DNA from: CAWKCE01 sp032127035
GTDB taxonomy: Bacteria; Actinomycetota; Actinomycetes; JAHEKZ01
Length of the DNA stretch: 64,000 bases
Direction: 5' to 3'
NCBI GenBank assembly: GCA_963848085.1
Contig: CAWKCE010000005.1
Coordinates: 682,001-746,000, forward strand
Part shown: positions 15,952-23,861 of the stretch, in pieces
Numbering within the stretch: the stretch's first letter is position 1
How the letters are laid out: every line of letters starts with the position of its first letter
Program-made: the position numbers and the translations under genes
Notes under the pieces: model-generated
The model's database searches: none
The model's input: the letters and a program-made list of their open reading frames with translations, nothing else
Told to the model about the DNA's origin: nothing

Positions 15952-17391
15952 ATGACGCAGTCCCACCAGTTCACGTTGCCCGACCTCGGCGAGGGACTCA
16001 CCGAGGGCGAGGTGCTGCGCTGGCTGGTGGCGGTGGGCGACGAGGTCTCGGTGAACCAGCCGCTGGTGGAGGTGGAGACCGCCAAGGCCGCCGTCGAGCT
16101 GCCGTCTCCGTACGCCGGCACGATCGAGCAGCTGCACGCCGACGTCGGCACCGTCCTCCCCGTCGGCTCCCCCCTCGTCACCGTCGCCACCCCCGCCCCA
16201 TCCGGTGCATTGACGCACTCCCCCGGACCTAGCGGCGAGACGACGCACACTGGCGGCCTCGACGCACCCTCACCGGCGGCCGACGTGGGGTCCACCTCAC
16301 CCAGCGGACCCGTGCTCGTCGGCTACGGGGTGGTCGCGGCCACCACGCAACGCCGCCGCCGGGCGGCATCGCCTCACGGAACCGTCCGGCCCGAGGCCGG
16401 CCCCCCCGGCGAGGCGGCCAAGCCGGTGCGCCACGGCGGCCTCGAGATCGGACGGGCCGCCGAGCGCCGGTTCGCCAACGCCATCCCCGACGCCCCTCCA
16501 CGCGCCAAGCCGCCCGTGCGGCGACTGGCCCGCCAGCTCGGCGTCGACCTCACGCAGGTCCGACCCACCGGGAGCGACGGCGTCGTCACCCGCCAGGACG
16601 TCGAGGCGGCTGCCGCACTCGCCGGCCCTCACCACTCGCCGGAGCAAGGCCCTCCAGCAACTGCTCGGTCGCGGCTGGCCGCCCCCGTCGAGCGGGGTGA
16701 GCGACGGGAGGACGTGCGAGGCGTCACCCGGCTCATGGCGGAGTCCATGTCACGCAGCGCTTTCACGATCCCGCATGTCACCGAGTGGCTCGAGGTCGAC
16801 GTCAGCCGCAGCGTCGACCTGCTCGACCGCCTGCGCAAGGGCGCCGCGTTCGCCGACGTCCGCGTGACGCCGATGCTGCTCATCGCACGCGCCACGCTCG
16901 TCGCGCTGCGACGGCATCCGCTCCTGAACGCCGTCTTCGACGACCAGGCGCAGCAGATCGTTCACCGTGGCGGCGTCAACCTGGGGATTGCCGCCGCGAC
17001 GCCACGGGGTCTGGTGGTGCCGTCGATCAAGGACGCGGATCTGCTGACCCTCCCCGACCTCGCGGCCGGGCTGGCGGACCTGACGGAGACGGCCAAGGCC
17101 GGCCGGTCGACCCCGGCCGACCTCACCGGAGGCACGTTCACCATCACCAACGTCGGCGCCCTCGGCGTCGACGGCGGAACGCCGATCATCAACCCGGGGC
17201 AGTCCGCCATCCTGGCCGCGGGTGCCTGGCGACAGAAGCCCTGGGTCTACCGCGACCAGCTCGCCATCCGCACGGTGTGCACCCTCGCGCTGTCGTTCGA
17301 CCATCGGTTCATCGACGGTGCCGCGGGCTCCCGCTTCCTGGTCGACATCGCCGCACTGCTCGAGGAGCCGGCCGCCGACCTGGCGTGGTGA
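15952..17391 (+). CDS. Dihydrolipoamide acyltransferase (E2) of the 2-oxo-acid dehydrogenase complex
   Basis: A 479-residue E2 with one lipoyl domain (about 5-80; lipoyl lysine K45 in VETAKAAVEL), a long linker, an E3/E1-binding domain (about 183-220, ending DGVVTRQDVEAA) and a catalytic acyltransferase domain with active-site H451 (SFDHRFIDG). It accepts the acyl group from E1 and passes it to CoA. Residues 84-101 of the linker are encoded by a dispersed 52-bp repeat also found at 28258-28309. No E3 (lipoamide dehydrogenase) gene lies in the window, so E3 is probably shared and encoded elsewhere. Confidence 0.92.
   Translation: MTQSHQFTLPDLGEGLTEGEVLRWLVAVGDEVSVNQPLVEVETAKAAVELPSPYAGTIEQLHADVGTVLPVGSPLVTVATPAPSGALTHSPGPSGETTHTGGLDAPSPAADVGSTSPSGPVLVGYGVVAATTQRRRRAASPHGTVRPEAGPPGEAAKPVRHGGLEIGRAAERRFANAIPDAPPRAKPPVRRLARQLGVDLTQVRPTGSDGVVTRQDVEAAAALAGPHHSPEQGPPATARSRLAAPVERGERREDVRGVTRLMAESMSRSAFTIPHVTEWLEVDVSRSVDLLDRLRKGAAFADVRVTPMLLIARATLVALRRHPLLNAVFDDQAQQIVHRGGVNLGIAAATPRGLVVPSIKDADLLTLPDLAAGLADLTETAKAGRSTPADLTGGTFTITNVGALGVDGGTPIINPGQSAILAAGAWRQKPWVYRDQLAIRTVCTLALSFDHRFIDGAAGSRFLVDIAALLEEPAADLAW
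16201..16252 (+). repeat. Dispersed 52-bp repeat, copy A (inside the E2 gene)
   Basis: It matches 28258-28309 on the opposite strand at 47 of 52 positions. The copy begins TCCGGTGCATTGACGCAC and ends CGCACACTG. Here it is in frame in the E2 linker and reads as PSGALTHSPGPSGETTHT. Confidence 0.85.
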
Positions 17392-17415
17392 GGGTCGACG
17401 CCCTTCGCCCAGCCC

Positions 17416-17440
17416 GCCATCTCGAGATGGCTTGCACAAT
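17416..17440 (+). promoter_or_regulatory. Palindromic operator next to a leaderless -10 (CACAAT)
   Basis: GCCATCTCGAGATGGC at 17416-17431 is a perfect 16-bp palindrome. It is followed after 3 bases by CACAAT (17435-17440), a -10-like hexamer placed 6 nt before the ATG of the MatB-like gene. A dimeric repressor on the palindrome would cover the -35/-10 spacer. Confidence 0.55.
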
Positions 17441-17446
17441 GGGCGC

Positions 17447-18847
17447 ATGACGACGCTGCCCCAGGCCTGGGCCCGCGGCTGGGCGGCCGCCCCGGACGCC
17501 GCGGTGCTGCTCGCGGGGCACGACCGATGGGCGGCCGGGGACGTCGAGGAACAGACCGCCTCCCGTGCCCGCCGGCTGGCTGCCTTCGGCGTGGTTGCCG
17601 GCGACCGAGTCGTGGTCTCCGCCGTCACGACGCCCGACCTCGTCCTTGCCCACATCGCCCTGCTGCGGCTCGGCGCGGTGGTGGTGCCGGTGAACCCCGC
17701 GGCCGCGCCGCGCGAGCTGGCGCACGTCGTGGACGTCGTGCGACCCGTCGCCGCCGTCACCGATCGCCCCGACCGGTTCGCCGGCCCCGACCTCCTGGTC
17801 ACCACGCCTGAGCTCCCACTGCTGGCGGGTGGCGACCCGTTGCTCGACGCCTCACCACCGGGTGCGGCCGCGCTCATCGTCTTCACGTCCGGGACGACGG
17901 GCGCCCCCAAGGGTGCGGTCCACACCCACGCCTCCCTGCTGGCTGGCGCCCGGTCGCTGGTCGCGGCCTGGCGGTGGACCCACGAGGACCGGCTGGTGCA
18001 CGCACTGCCCCTGTTCCACGTCCACGGACTCGCGGTCGGTCTGTACGGGAGCCTCCTGGCCGGAGCCTCGGTGAGACTGCTCGACAGGTTCGACGTGGAG
18101 GGTGTTCTCGACGCCGTCTCCGAGCCGGAGTCGACCCTGTTCTTCGGCGTGCCGACGATGTACGACCGGCTGCTGCGGTCCTCGCGCGCCGGCGAGCTCG
18201 CCCGCCTCCGCCTGCTGGTCTCGGGGTCGGCGCCGCTGCCGGCCGAGCTGTTCGCGCGCGTCGAGAGCGTCACCGGAACGCCGCCTCTGGAGCGGTACGG
18301 GATGACCGAGACCCTGATGCTGACGTCGAACCCGGTCGACGGCGAGCGGCGCGCCGGCACGGTGGGACTGCCCCTGCCCGACGTCGAGGTGCGGTTGGCC
18401 GCCGACGGCCAGGTCGAGGTGCGTGGGCCGAACGTGTTCGGGGGTTACTGGGAGGACGCCCAGGCCGACCGGGCGGCCTTCGCTGACGACGGCTGGTTCC
18501 GCACCGGAGACGCCGGTGAGTGGGATCGCGACGGCTATCTGCGCCTGGTCGGGCGCTTCAGCGAGCTGATCATCACCGGTGGTTTCAACGTCTACCCCCG
18601 CGAGGTGGAGGACGTGCTGCGCCAGGTGCCAGGGGTGACCGACGTCGCCGTAGTGGGTGTGCCCGACGACGAGTGGGGCGAGGTCGTGACGGCCTTCGTC
18701 GTCGGCACCGCTGCCGAGACGGAGCTGCGCGCCGCCGCCAGCGACGGGTTGTCCCCCTACAAGCGGCCCCGTGCCTGGCACCGGCTCGACGCGCTGCCGC
18801 GCAACGCGATGGGCAAGGTAGAGCGCCGCCGCCTTCGCCCCGCGTGA
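17447..18847 (+). CDS. matB: Malonyl-CoA synthetase-like acyl-CoA ligase (MatB type)
   Basis: A 466-residue ANL-superfamily adenylating enzyme. It contains the P-loop FTSGTTGAPKGAVHTH, the MatB-typical LPLFHVHGLAVGLYG, the signature RYGMTETLMLTSNPVDGERR, the hinge/A8 DGYLRLVGRFSELIITGG and a C-terminal lysine motif NAMGKVERRRL. Length and the NPVDGERRAGTVG stretch fit malonyl/methylmalonyl-CoA synthetase better than longer acetyl-CoA synthetases. It would turn malonate, ATP and CoA into malonyl-CoA for fatty acid or polyketide synthesis. The start is only 6 nt after a -10-like hexamer beside a perfect palindrome, so its control is separate from the E1/E2 operon. Confidence 0.8.
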   Translation: MTTLPQAWARGWAAAPDAAVLLAGHDRWAAGDVEEQTASRARRLAAFGVVAGDRVVVSAVTTPDLVLAHIALLRLGAVVVPVNPAAAPRELAHVVDVVRPVAAVTDRPDRFAGPDLLVTTPELPLLAGGDPLLDASPPGAAALIVFTSGTTGAPKGAVHTHASLLAGARSLVAAWRWTHEDRLVHALPLFHVHGLAVGLYGSLLAGASVRLLDRFDVEGVLDAVSEPESTLFFGVPTMYDRLLRSSRAGELARLRLLVSGSAPLPAELFARVESVTGTPPLERYGMTETLMLTSNPVDGERRAGTVGLPLPDVEVRLAADGQVEVRGPNVFGGYWEDAQADRAAFADDGWFRTGDAGEWDRDGYLRLVGRFSELIITGGFNVYPREVEDVLRQVPGVTDVAVVGVPDDEWGEVVTAFVVGTAAETELRAAASDGLSPYKRPRAWHRLDALPRNAMGKVERRRLRPA

Positions 18848-18859
18848 GACGCTTTGGAG

Positions 18860-19633
18860 ATGAGAGTCGCCGCCATCCAGCTGGATTTCGACGCGGCCGA
18901 GCTCTACGAGGACCGGGTCGGTCGGACCGTCGGGCTGGTCCACGCGCAGCGTGGCTGCGACCTAGTGGTGCTGCCCGAGCTGTGGCCCAACGGCGGGTTC
19001 GCATACCGCAGCTGGGCGGACACCGCCGAGCCGCTCGACGGCCCCCTCGTGAAAGCCCTCGGAAACGCCGCTCGCGACATCGGTGGCCACGTGCATCTGG
19101 GCTCGTTCGTCGAACGGCACTCGGACGGCTCACTCACGAACACCGCCGTGCTCTTCGGGCCGGACGGAGGGCAGGCGGCTGTCTACCGGAAGATCCACCT
19201 GTTCGGCTTCGGCGAGGGCGAGCCAAAGCTGATGACAGCGGGCCGCGACCTATCGGTCGTCGACACCGCGCATGGCCGCTGGGGCCTGGCCACCTGCTAC
19301 GACCTCCGGTTCCCCGAGATGTTCCGGGCGTTGGTCGATGCCGGCGCTGAGCTCGCGATCGTCCCCGCCGCCTGGCCGGCCGCTCGCGTCGAGCACTGGT
19401 CGCTGCTGGCGCGGGCGCGCGCTGTGGAGAACCAGATGGTGGTGATCGCGGTCAACACCGTCGGCGAGCATGCCGGCAAGCGGATGGGCGGGCGCAGCGT
19501 CGTCGTCGACGCGATGGGCACGGTTCTGGCGGAGGCCGGCGAAGACGCGGAGGTGCTCACCGTGGACGTGGACGTGGATCACGTTTCGCGCTGGCGTGAG
19601 GAGTTCCCGGTACTTGGCGACCGTCGCCTGTAG
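18860..19633 (+). CDS. Carbon-nitrogen hydrolase (nitrilase superfamily, Nit-like amidase)
   Basis: A 257-residue nitrilase-superfamily enzyme. The Glu-Lys-Cys catalytic triad is E40 (VVLPELWPNGG), K111 (YRKIHLFGFGEGE) and C146 (LATCYDLRFPE). The pattern resembles omega-amidase/Nit2-type and other small amidases, not true nitrilases. It would hydrolyse an amide of a small carboxylic acid. ATG at 18860 follows a GACGCT hexamer by 6 nt, so it may be leaderless. It lies 12 bases behind the MatB-like gene. Confidence 0.88.
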   Translation: MRVAAIQLDFDAAELYEDRVGRTVGLVHAQRGCDLVVLPELWPNGGFAYRSWADTAEPLDGPLVKALGNAARDIGGHVHLGSFVERHSDGSLTNTAVLFGPDGGQAAVYRKIHLFGFGEGEPKLMTAGRDLSVVDTAHGRWGLATCYDLRFPEMFRALVDAGAELAIVPAAWPAARVEHWSLLARARAVENQMVVIAVNTVGEHAGKRMGGRSVVVDAMGTVLAEAGEDAEVLTVDVDVDHVSRWREEFPVLGDRRL

Positions 19634-19668
19634 TGCGACCGCCGGGCGACCGCGTAGTGCGTGCCGGC

Positions 19669-20076
19669 TCAGCCGGCGACCACCTGTCCGCCGGCCGACT
19701 GCCAGTCGACGATCCCGCCCTGCAGGTCGTACACGTCGGTGAACCCCAGCGTGGCCATCTGGTCGGTGGCCACGCCCGAGCGGTTCCCGGACCGGCAGTA
19801 GACGAAGTACGTGCCATCGGTCGGCAGCTGCTGGATCTGCTGCTCGAACGACCCGCTCTCGACGTCGACGTTGACGGCGCCGGGCAGGTGGCCCTCGGCG
19901 AACTCGGCCGGCGTGCGCACGTCGACGATGGTCACCCCCGGCTCGGCCAGCACCTCCACCGCCTGGGACGGGGTGACGTCGGTGACGGCGTCGGAACCGC
20001 TGGAGCAGGCGGCGAGGGGGGCGATGAATGTCAGCGTGGCCAGCACGGCGGCCACAGAGCGACGACGGATCTGCAT
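19669..20076 (-). CDS. Rhodanese-domain lipoprotein
   Basis: A 135-residue secreted rhodanese. The N-terminus has a basic start, a hydrophobic stretch and the lipobox LAAC (C24), so it is probably lipid-anchored outside the membrane. One rhodanese domain follows (about 38-130), with VDVRTPAEFAEGHLPGAVNV and the catalytic Cys C94 in the active-site loop YCRSGNRSG. It could handle sulfane sulfur or other thiol chemistry at the cell surface. It is preceded by a leaderless-type -10, and divergent from the SOD-like gene. Confidence 0.9.
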   Translation of the reverse strand: MQIRRRSVAAVLATLTFIAPLAACSSGSDAVTDVTPSQAVEVLAEPGVTIVDVRTPAEFAEGHLPGAVNVDVESGSFEQQIQQLPTDGTYFVYCRSGNRSGVATDQMATLGFTDVYDLQGGIVDWQSAGGQVVAG

Positions 20077-20083
20077 ACCCCCG

Positions 20084-20089
20084 AGGGTA
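20084..20089 (-). promoter_or_regulatory. -10 hexamer TACCCT of the rhodanese gene
   Basis: On the minus strand TACCCT is followed by 7 nt and the ATG at 20076. This spacing predicts a leaderless mRNA, and no ribosome-binding site is seen. Confidence 0.5.
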
Positions 20090-20197
20090 TCAGTCGGGTG
20101 TGCCTGATGCTCCCCGGTAGGCGCTGAGTGCGCTCCGGCGAACCGTTCGGCGGTTCCGGACCGACAGGGGGGTGAAGCAACCCCACCGGAGGCCCCC

Positions 20198-20764
20198 ATG
20201 AAGCTGTCGTCCCGCTCGCTCACCGTCGTCGCGGCCACCGCTGGAGCACTCGCCTTTGCGGCCGCACCCGCAGCTGGCGTGACCGCCCCGGTGCGCGCGA
20301 CGGCTGCCACCTCGGTCGGCGGCTCGTCGGGCGCGTTCACCTACGACGCCACTCAGCTCCCGGTCGGCGCACGACTGTCTGTGACCGCCGTATACCCGGG
20401 CAACGGCACCAGCATCGTGACCCTGCACGTCAAGGGAGCGGTTGCTGACCGTGACTACGGGGCCCACGCCCACGTCGCTGCTTGCACTGACAGGCCGCTC
20501 GATGCGGGCGGCCACTTCCAGTTCACCCCCTTCCCAGACGGCAGCTCGGCGAGCGACCCGGCCTACGCCAACCCGTCGAACGAGGTCTGGCTGGATCTGC
20601 GGACCGATGACGACGGCAATGGACATGCCAAGGCGGTCGTGCCGTGGCAGCCAGGTGACCGACGCCCGATGTCCGTGGTCGTGCACGCGATGCACACGGC
20701 AACGGCGCCGGGCAGCGCGGGGACCGCAGGGGCCCGGCTGGGCTGCCTGTCAGTCGGCTTCTGA
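20198..20764 (+). CDS. Secreted Cu-type superoxide dismutase-like protein
   Basis: A 188-residue exported protein with a Sec signal peptide (about 1-36, ending around AAPAAGVTA). The mature part has the CuZn-SOD beta-barrel pattern: HxH at H90/H92 (YGAHAHV), H106 (AGGHF) and H163 (SVVVHAMHT), which match the four copper ligands, plus a C96/C183 disulfide pair. Between H106 and NEVWLDL (128-134) there is no His corresponding to the two extra zinc ligands, so it may be copper-only or non-enzymatic. Start ATG with GGAGG. It would protect the cell envelope from superoxide if active. Confidence 0.75.
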   Translation: MKLSSRSLTVVAATAGALAFAAAPAAGVTAPVRATAATSVGGSSGAFTYDATQLPVGARLSVTAVYPGNGTSIVTLHVKGAVADRDYGAHAHVAACTDRPLDAGGHFQFTPFPDGSSASDPAYANPSNEVWLDLRTDDDGNGHAKAVVPWQPGDRRPMSVVVHAMHTATAPGSAGTAGARLGCLSVGF

Positions 20765-20802
20765 CCCTGAATCCTGGTCGCACCCCCCTTGCGAGGTCCA
20801 CA

Positions 20803-21345
20803 GTGACTGACATGCCCACTGAGGAGCTCCCCGACGCGGCGCTCCTGGCTTCGGTGGCCGACGGCGACCGGAGCGGGCTGGAGTTGCTGTACCAGCGGCA
20901 CGCGCCGTGGCTGATGCTTCGTCTCCAGCACCGCTGCGCGGATCCCGGCCTGGTGGACGAGGTGGTCCAGGACACGTTCGTCGCCGTCTGGCGCAGCGCG
21001 GGCCGCTACGACGGTCGAGGCGAGGTCGCCGCCTGGATCTGGGGGATCGGCGTGCGGCGCCTGGTCGACGGGCTGCGGCGGCAACCTCGGCGGTTGCCCG
21101 AGATGTCACGCCGGCAGCCGGCGCTGGAGCTGTCGGCCGAGGAGCGGGTGCTGCTGGGCGTGGAGTACGGCGACCTCGGTGGCGCCCTGGATCGGCTGTC
21201 CCCAGAACTGCACGCAGTCGTCCAGGCCACGGTCCTGGACGGCCTCACCACCCGGGAGGCCGCCCGCCTGCTCGGTATCCCGCAGGGAACGGTCAAGACC
21301 CGGATGATGCGCGCTCGCGCGCAGCTCAGGGAGGAGCTGGCATGA
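20803..21345 (+). CDS. ECF-type RNA polymerase sigma factor
   Basis: A 180-residue group IV sigma factor. Region 2 is at about 18-80 (LYQRHAPWLMLRLQHR, VDEVVQDTFVAVWR) and region 4 at about 125-180 (LDGLTTREAARLLGIPQGTV, then KTRMMRARAQL). A GTG (20803) or an ATG nine bases later could be the start. Its stop overlaps the ATG of a zinc-finger anti-sigma-type membrane protein, and an ABC exporter follows. The usual arrangement is that sigma drives its own operon when the anti-sigma releases it; the inducing signal is unknown. Confidence 0.92.
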   Translation: MTDMPTEELPDAALLASVADGDRSGLELLYQRHAPWLMLRLQHRCADPGLVDEVVQDTFVAVWRSAGRYDGRGEVAAWIWGIGVRRLVDGLRRQPRRLPEMSRRQPALELSAEERVLLGVEYGDLGGALDRLSPELHAVVQATVLDGLTTREAARLLGIPQGTVKTRMMRARAQLREELA

Positions 21346-22163
21346 CCTGGCACATCACCCCCGAGCTGGCCCGCGGCTACGCCGACGGGTCCGCTGCCGG
21401 CGCGCCCTCGTCGTCGGTTGAAGCACACCTCCTCGCCTGTGACGCGTGCCGGGGACTCGTAGCCAGCGAGGCACCGACCGGACGGCTGGACTCGGTGTGG
21501 GCAGAGATCCAGGAACAAGTCGACGCGCCCCGCCCCACCTGGGTCGAGCGGCTACTCACCAGACTGGGCGTGTCCCCAGCGGACGCCCGCCTGCTCGCCG
21601 CGGCTCCCTCGCTCCAGGTGTCCTGGCTGCTCGGCTTGATGGCTGTTCTGTCATTCGCCGCCGCTGGCGCGGCCGCCTCGTCGGACGAGCGGGGACTGCG
21701 GGGGTTCCTTCTGGTCGCTCCCCTGGTCCCGGTAATCGCCGTGGCCGGAGCCTACGGGCGGCGGATCGAGCCGACGTACGAGGTGACGCAGTCCACGCCG
21801 TACCCGACGTACCGCCTGCTTCTCCTCCGGGTCGTTGCCGTCTTGTCGGTGTCGGTGGCCCTGACCGCGGTCTTCTCCTTGTTCGTAGACGCCGGCTGGA
21901 TGGCAATGGCGTGGCTGCTGCCCTCGCTGGCGATGGTGGGCGTGGTTCTGGTGCTCACCAGGCATATGGAGCTCCCGGTCGCCGCGGGTTCCGTGGTGGC
22001 TGGGTACGCCCTGGCGGTAACGGCGATGGCTTCTCGGAACGAGGTCGTTGTCGTCGCTCTCGCAGAACGTACCCAGCTGGTGTCGCTGTCGGTTGCGGTG
22101 GCCTGCCTGGCCGTCGTCGTGTTGTCGCCCGCCCGCCGGGCGGCTTTCCGGAGGTTTCCATGA
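21342..22163 (+). CDS. ZAS-type anti-sigma factor fused to a multi-pass membrane domain
   Basis: A 273-residue protein with the zinc-binding anti-sigma signature H-x3-C-x2-C (H29, C33, C36 in VEAHLLACDACRG) in its cytoplasmic N-terminal part. About six hydrophobic helices (95-265) follow instead of the usual single transmembrane segment. Overlap with the sigma stop (ATGA) strongly supports pairing. It would hold the ECF sigma at the membrane. The polytopic tail may sense the membrane or interact with the ABC exporter encoded next. The last codons overlap that ATPase gene. Confidence 0.8.
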   Translation: MTWHITPELARGYADGSAAGAPSSSVEAHLLACDACRGLVASEAPTGRLDSVWAEIQEQVDAPRPTWVERLLTRLGVSPADARLLAAAPSLQVSWLLGLMAVLSFAAAGAAASSDERGLRGFLLVAPLVPVIAVAGAYGRRIEPTYEVTQSTPYPTYRLLLLRVVAVLSVSVALTAVFSLFVDAGWMAMAWLLPSLAMVGVVLVLTRHMELPVAAGSVVAGYALAVTAMASRNEVVVVALAERTQLVSLSVAVACLAVVVLSPARRAAFRRFP

Positions 22164-23020
22164 GCCCCACCGTCGTCGTCCGAGATGTGACCAAGCGCTT
22201 CGCGCGCACGCAAGCCTTGGCAGGAGTCACCGTCGAGGTGTCCACCGGCGTCACCGGCCTGCTGGGCCCCAACGGTGCCGGCAAGACAACCCTGCTTCGC
22301 ATTCTCGCCACCGTGCTCGGCCCGGACGATGGATCGGTCCGAACGCTAGGGCTCGACCCGGCCGACGCACGCGACCGAACCCGGATCCGCCGCTCGCTCG
22401 GCTACCTCCCGCAGGAGCCGGGGTTCCAACGGGGGTTCTCGGTGTTCGAGTTCGTGGACTACGTGGCCATTCTCAAGGAGCTGACACCCGCCCGACGGCG
22501 TCACGACGAGGTCCGGCGGGTGATCGCGGCCGTCGACCTCACGTCGGTCAGCGACAAGCGGGTTCGTGCGCTGTCCGGTGGGATGAGACGGCGAGTTGCG
22601 CTGGCCGCAGCGCTGCTGGGTGACCCCCAGCTGCTCGTTCTCGACGAACCGACGGCGGGGCTCGACCCCGAGCAGCGCCTGAGGTTCCGGGAGCTCGTGT
22701 CCAAGGCCGGCGAGGGGCGGGCGGTACTGCTCTCGACACACCAGACGGAGGACGTGGCCGCGCTGTGTCACGATGTCGTCGTCCTCCACGAGGGTCGGGT
22801 GCTGTTCCGGGGATCCCCGTCGGACCTCGCGCAGCGGGCGGCAGGTCACGTGTGGTTCGCCGAAGACCGCGACCCTCGCGCGCGGATCGCCTGGCGGACC
22901 GGTGACGGCGCGCATCGAAACCTCGGCGATCCGCCAGCGGGTGCCGTAAGCGTGACCCCGACTCTGGAGGACGGCTACCTGCTCCTGGTCGGCGCCCGCG
23001 ACGAGGAGGCGGCGGCATGA
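22160..23020 (+). CDS. ABC transporter ATP-binding protein
   Basis: A 286-residue ATPase with Walker A GPNGAGKTT, signature LSGGMRRRVALA, Walker B LLVLDEPTAGLD and the switch His (LLSTHQTEDV). The sequence is of the CcmA/multidrug or Cu-processing (NosF) export type. The tail after residue 215 is a short beta-rich extension. The start ATG overlaps the anti-sigma stop and its own stop overlaps the permease start, so the operon is fully coupled. Confidence 0.92.
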   Translation: MSPTVVVRDVTKRFARTQALAGVTVEVSTGVTGLLGPNGAGKTTLLRILATVLGPDDGSVRTLGLDPADARDRTRIRRSLGYLPQEPGFQRGFSVFEFVDYVAILKELTPARRRHDEVRRVIAAVDLTSVSDKRVRALSGGMRRRVALAAALLGDPQLLVLDEPTAGLDPEQRLRFRELVSKAGEGRAVLLSTHQTEDVAALCHDVVVLHEGRVLFRGSPSDLAQRAAGHVWFAEDRDPRARIAWRTGDGAHRNLGDPPAGAVSVTPTLEDGYLLLVGARDEEAAA

Positions 23021-23861
23021 CCGTCGAGATGGTGGATGTCCATCCACGCGAGGTAGTCGGTTCTTCCCGCACGGCCGGCCCACTGCTCGCCCTGGGCCGA
23101 CGGGAGGCCCGTCGCATTGTGCTCTCACCGGTCTACGCCTTGGCCTTCGGTCTGGTGTTCGTGACCACGGGGATCGGGTCGTTCACCGAGGACGCCCTGC
23201 CCACGGCCGAACACGTCTACGAGTTCATCGGCCTGATGCTGGTGATGATGGGTGGCCTGCTGACCTATCTCGCTGCCCACCTCGTCACATCCTCGGCCCG
23301 GCGCACGAATGCGGACCGCCAGCTCGAGTCCTCAACCATGTCGAGTCGTTCCCGTGGCGGGGCGTTGTGTCTCGGGGTGGTGTTTGGCCCGTCCGCGGTG
23401 GCGGCGGTCCTGCTGGTCGTTCTCGCGGTCATCGGCAGCAACGCCACCTTCTCGCCGGCGACACCACGCCGGTCGCTGTGGTCGAGCTGGTTCAGATCGG
23501 ACTGCTGATCGTCGGGGGTGGCGTCTTCGGCGTCATGACAGCTACCTGGCTCCGCTTCCCGGGCTCCCTCCTCCTCGGGTTCCTCGTCCTGGGGTTCGGC
23601 ACGCCCCAGATGTACCAACCAACGGTTGGGCCGGTCGACACGCTGCCGTGGTTTGCACCCTTCGTGACCGGTCCCGGCTTCGCCGATGACTCCTGGGTCA
23701 ACCTGGGCTCGCAGTCGTGGCACACCGCGTACCTGGCGGGGCTGTGCTGCCTGGCGGTGTGCGCCGTCATGCTCCACCGCCGGGTGGGACGCGGGCGCTG
23801 GCTGCTGGCGAGCGGCGCGGTGTTCGCTGCGACCGCGTTCTTCGGCTGGATGCAGGTATGA
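23017..23861 (+). pseudogene. ABC transporter permease, split by one frameshift near 23451-23457
   Basis: The N-terminal half (from ATG 23017; helices at VLSPVYALAFGLVFVTT and IGLMLVMMGGLLTYLAA) runs in one frame to about 23456. The C-terminal half (TTPVAVVELVQIG through FFGWMQV, stop at 23861) is in the next frame. Adding one base to the sequence TTCTCG near 23450 would restore one protein of about 281 residues with roughly six transmembrane helices. Overlaps with the ATPase and with the next gene fit a single permease gene. It is either a real recent mutation or a sequencing error; the intact operon around it favours the latter. Confidence 0.75.
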
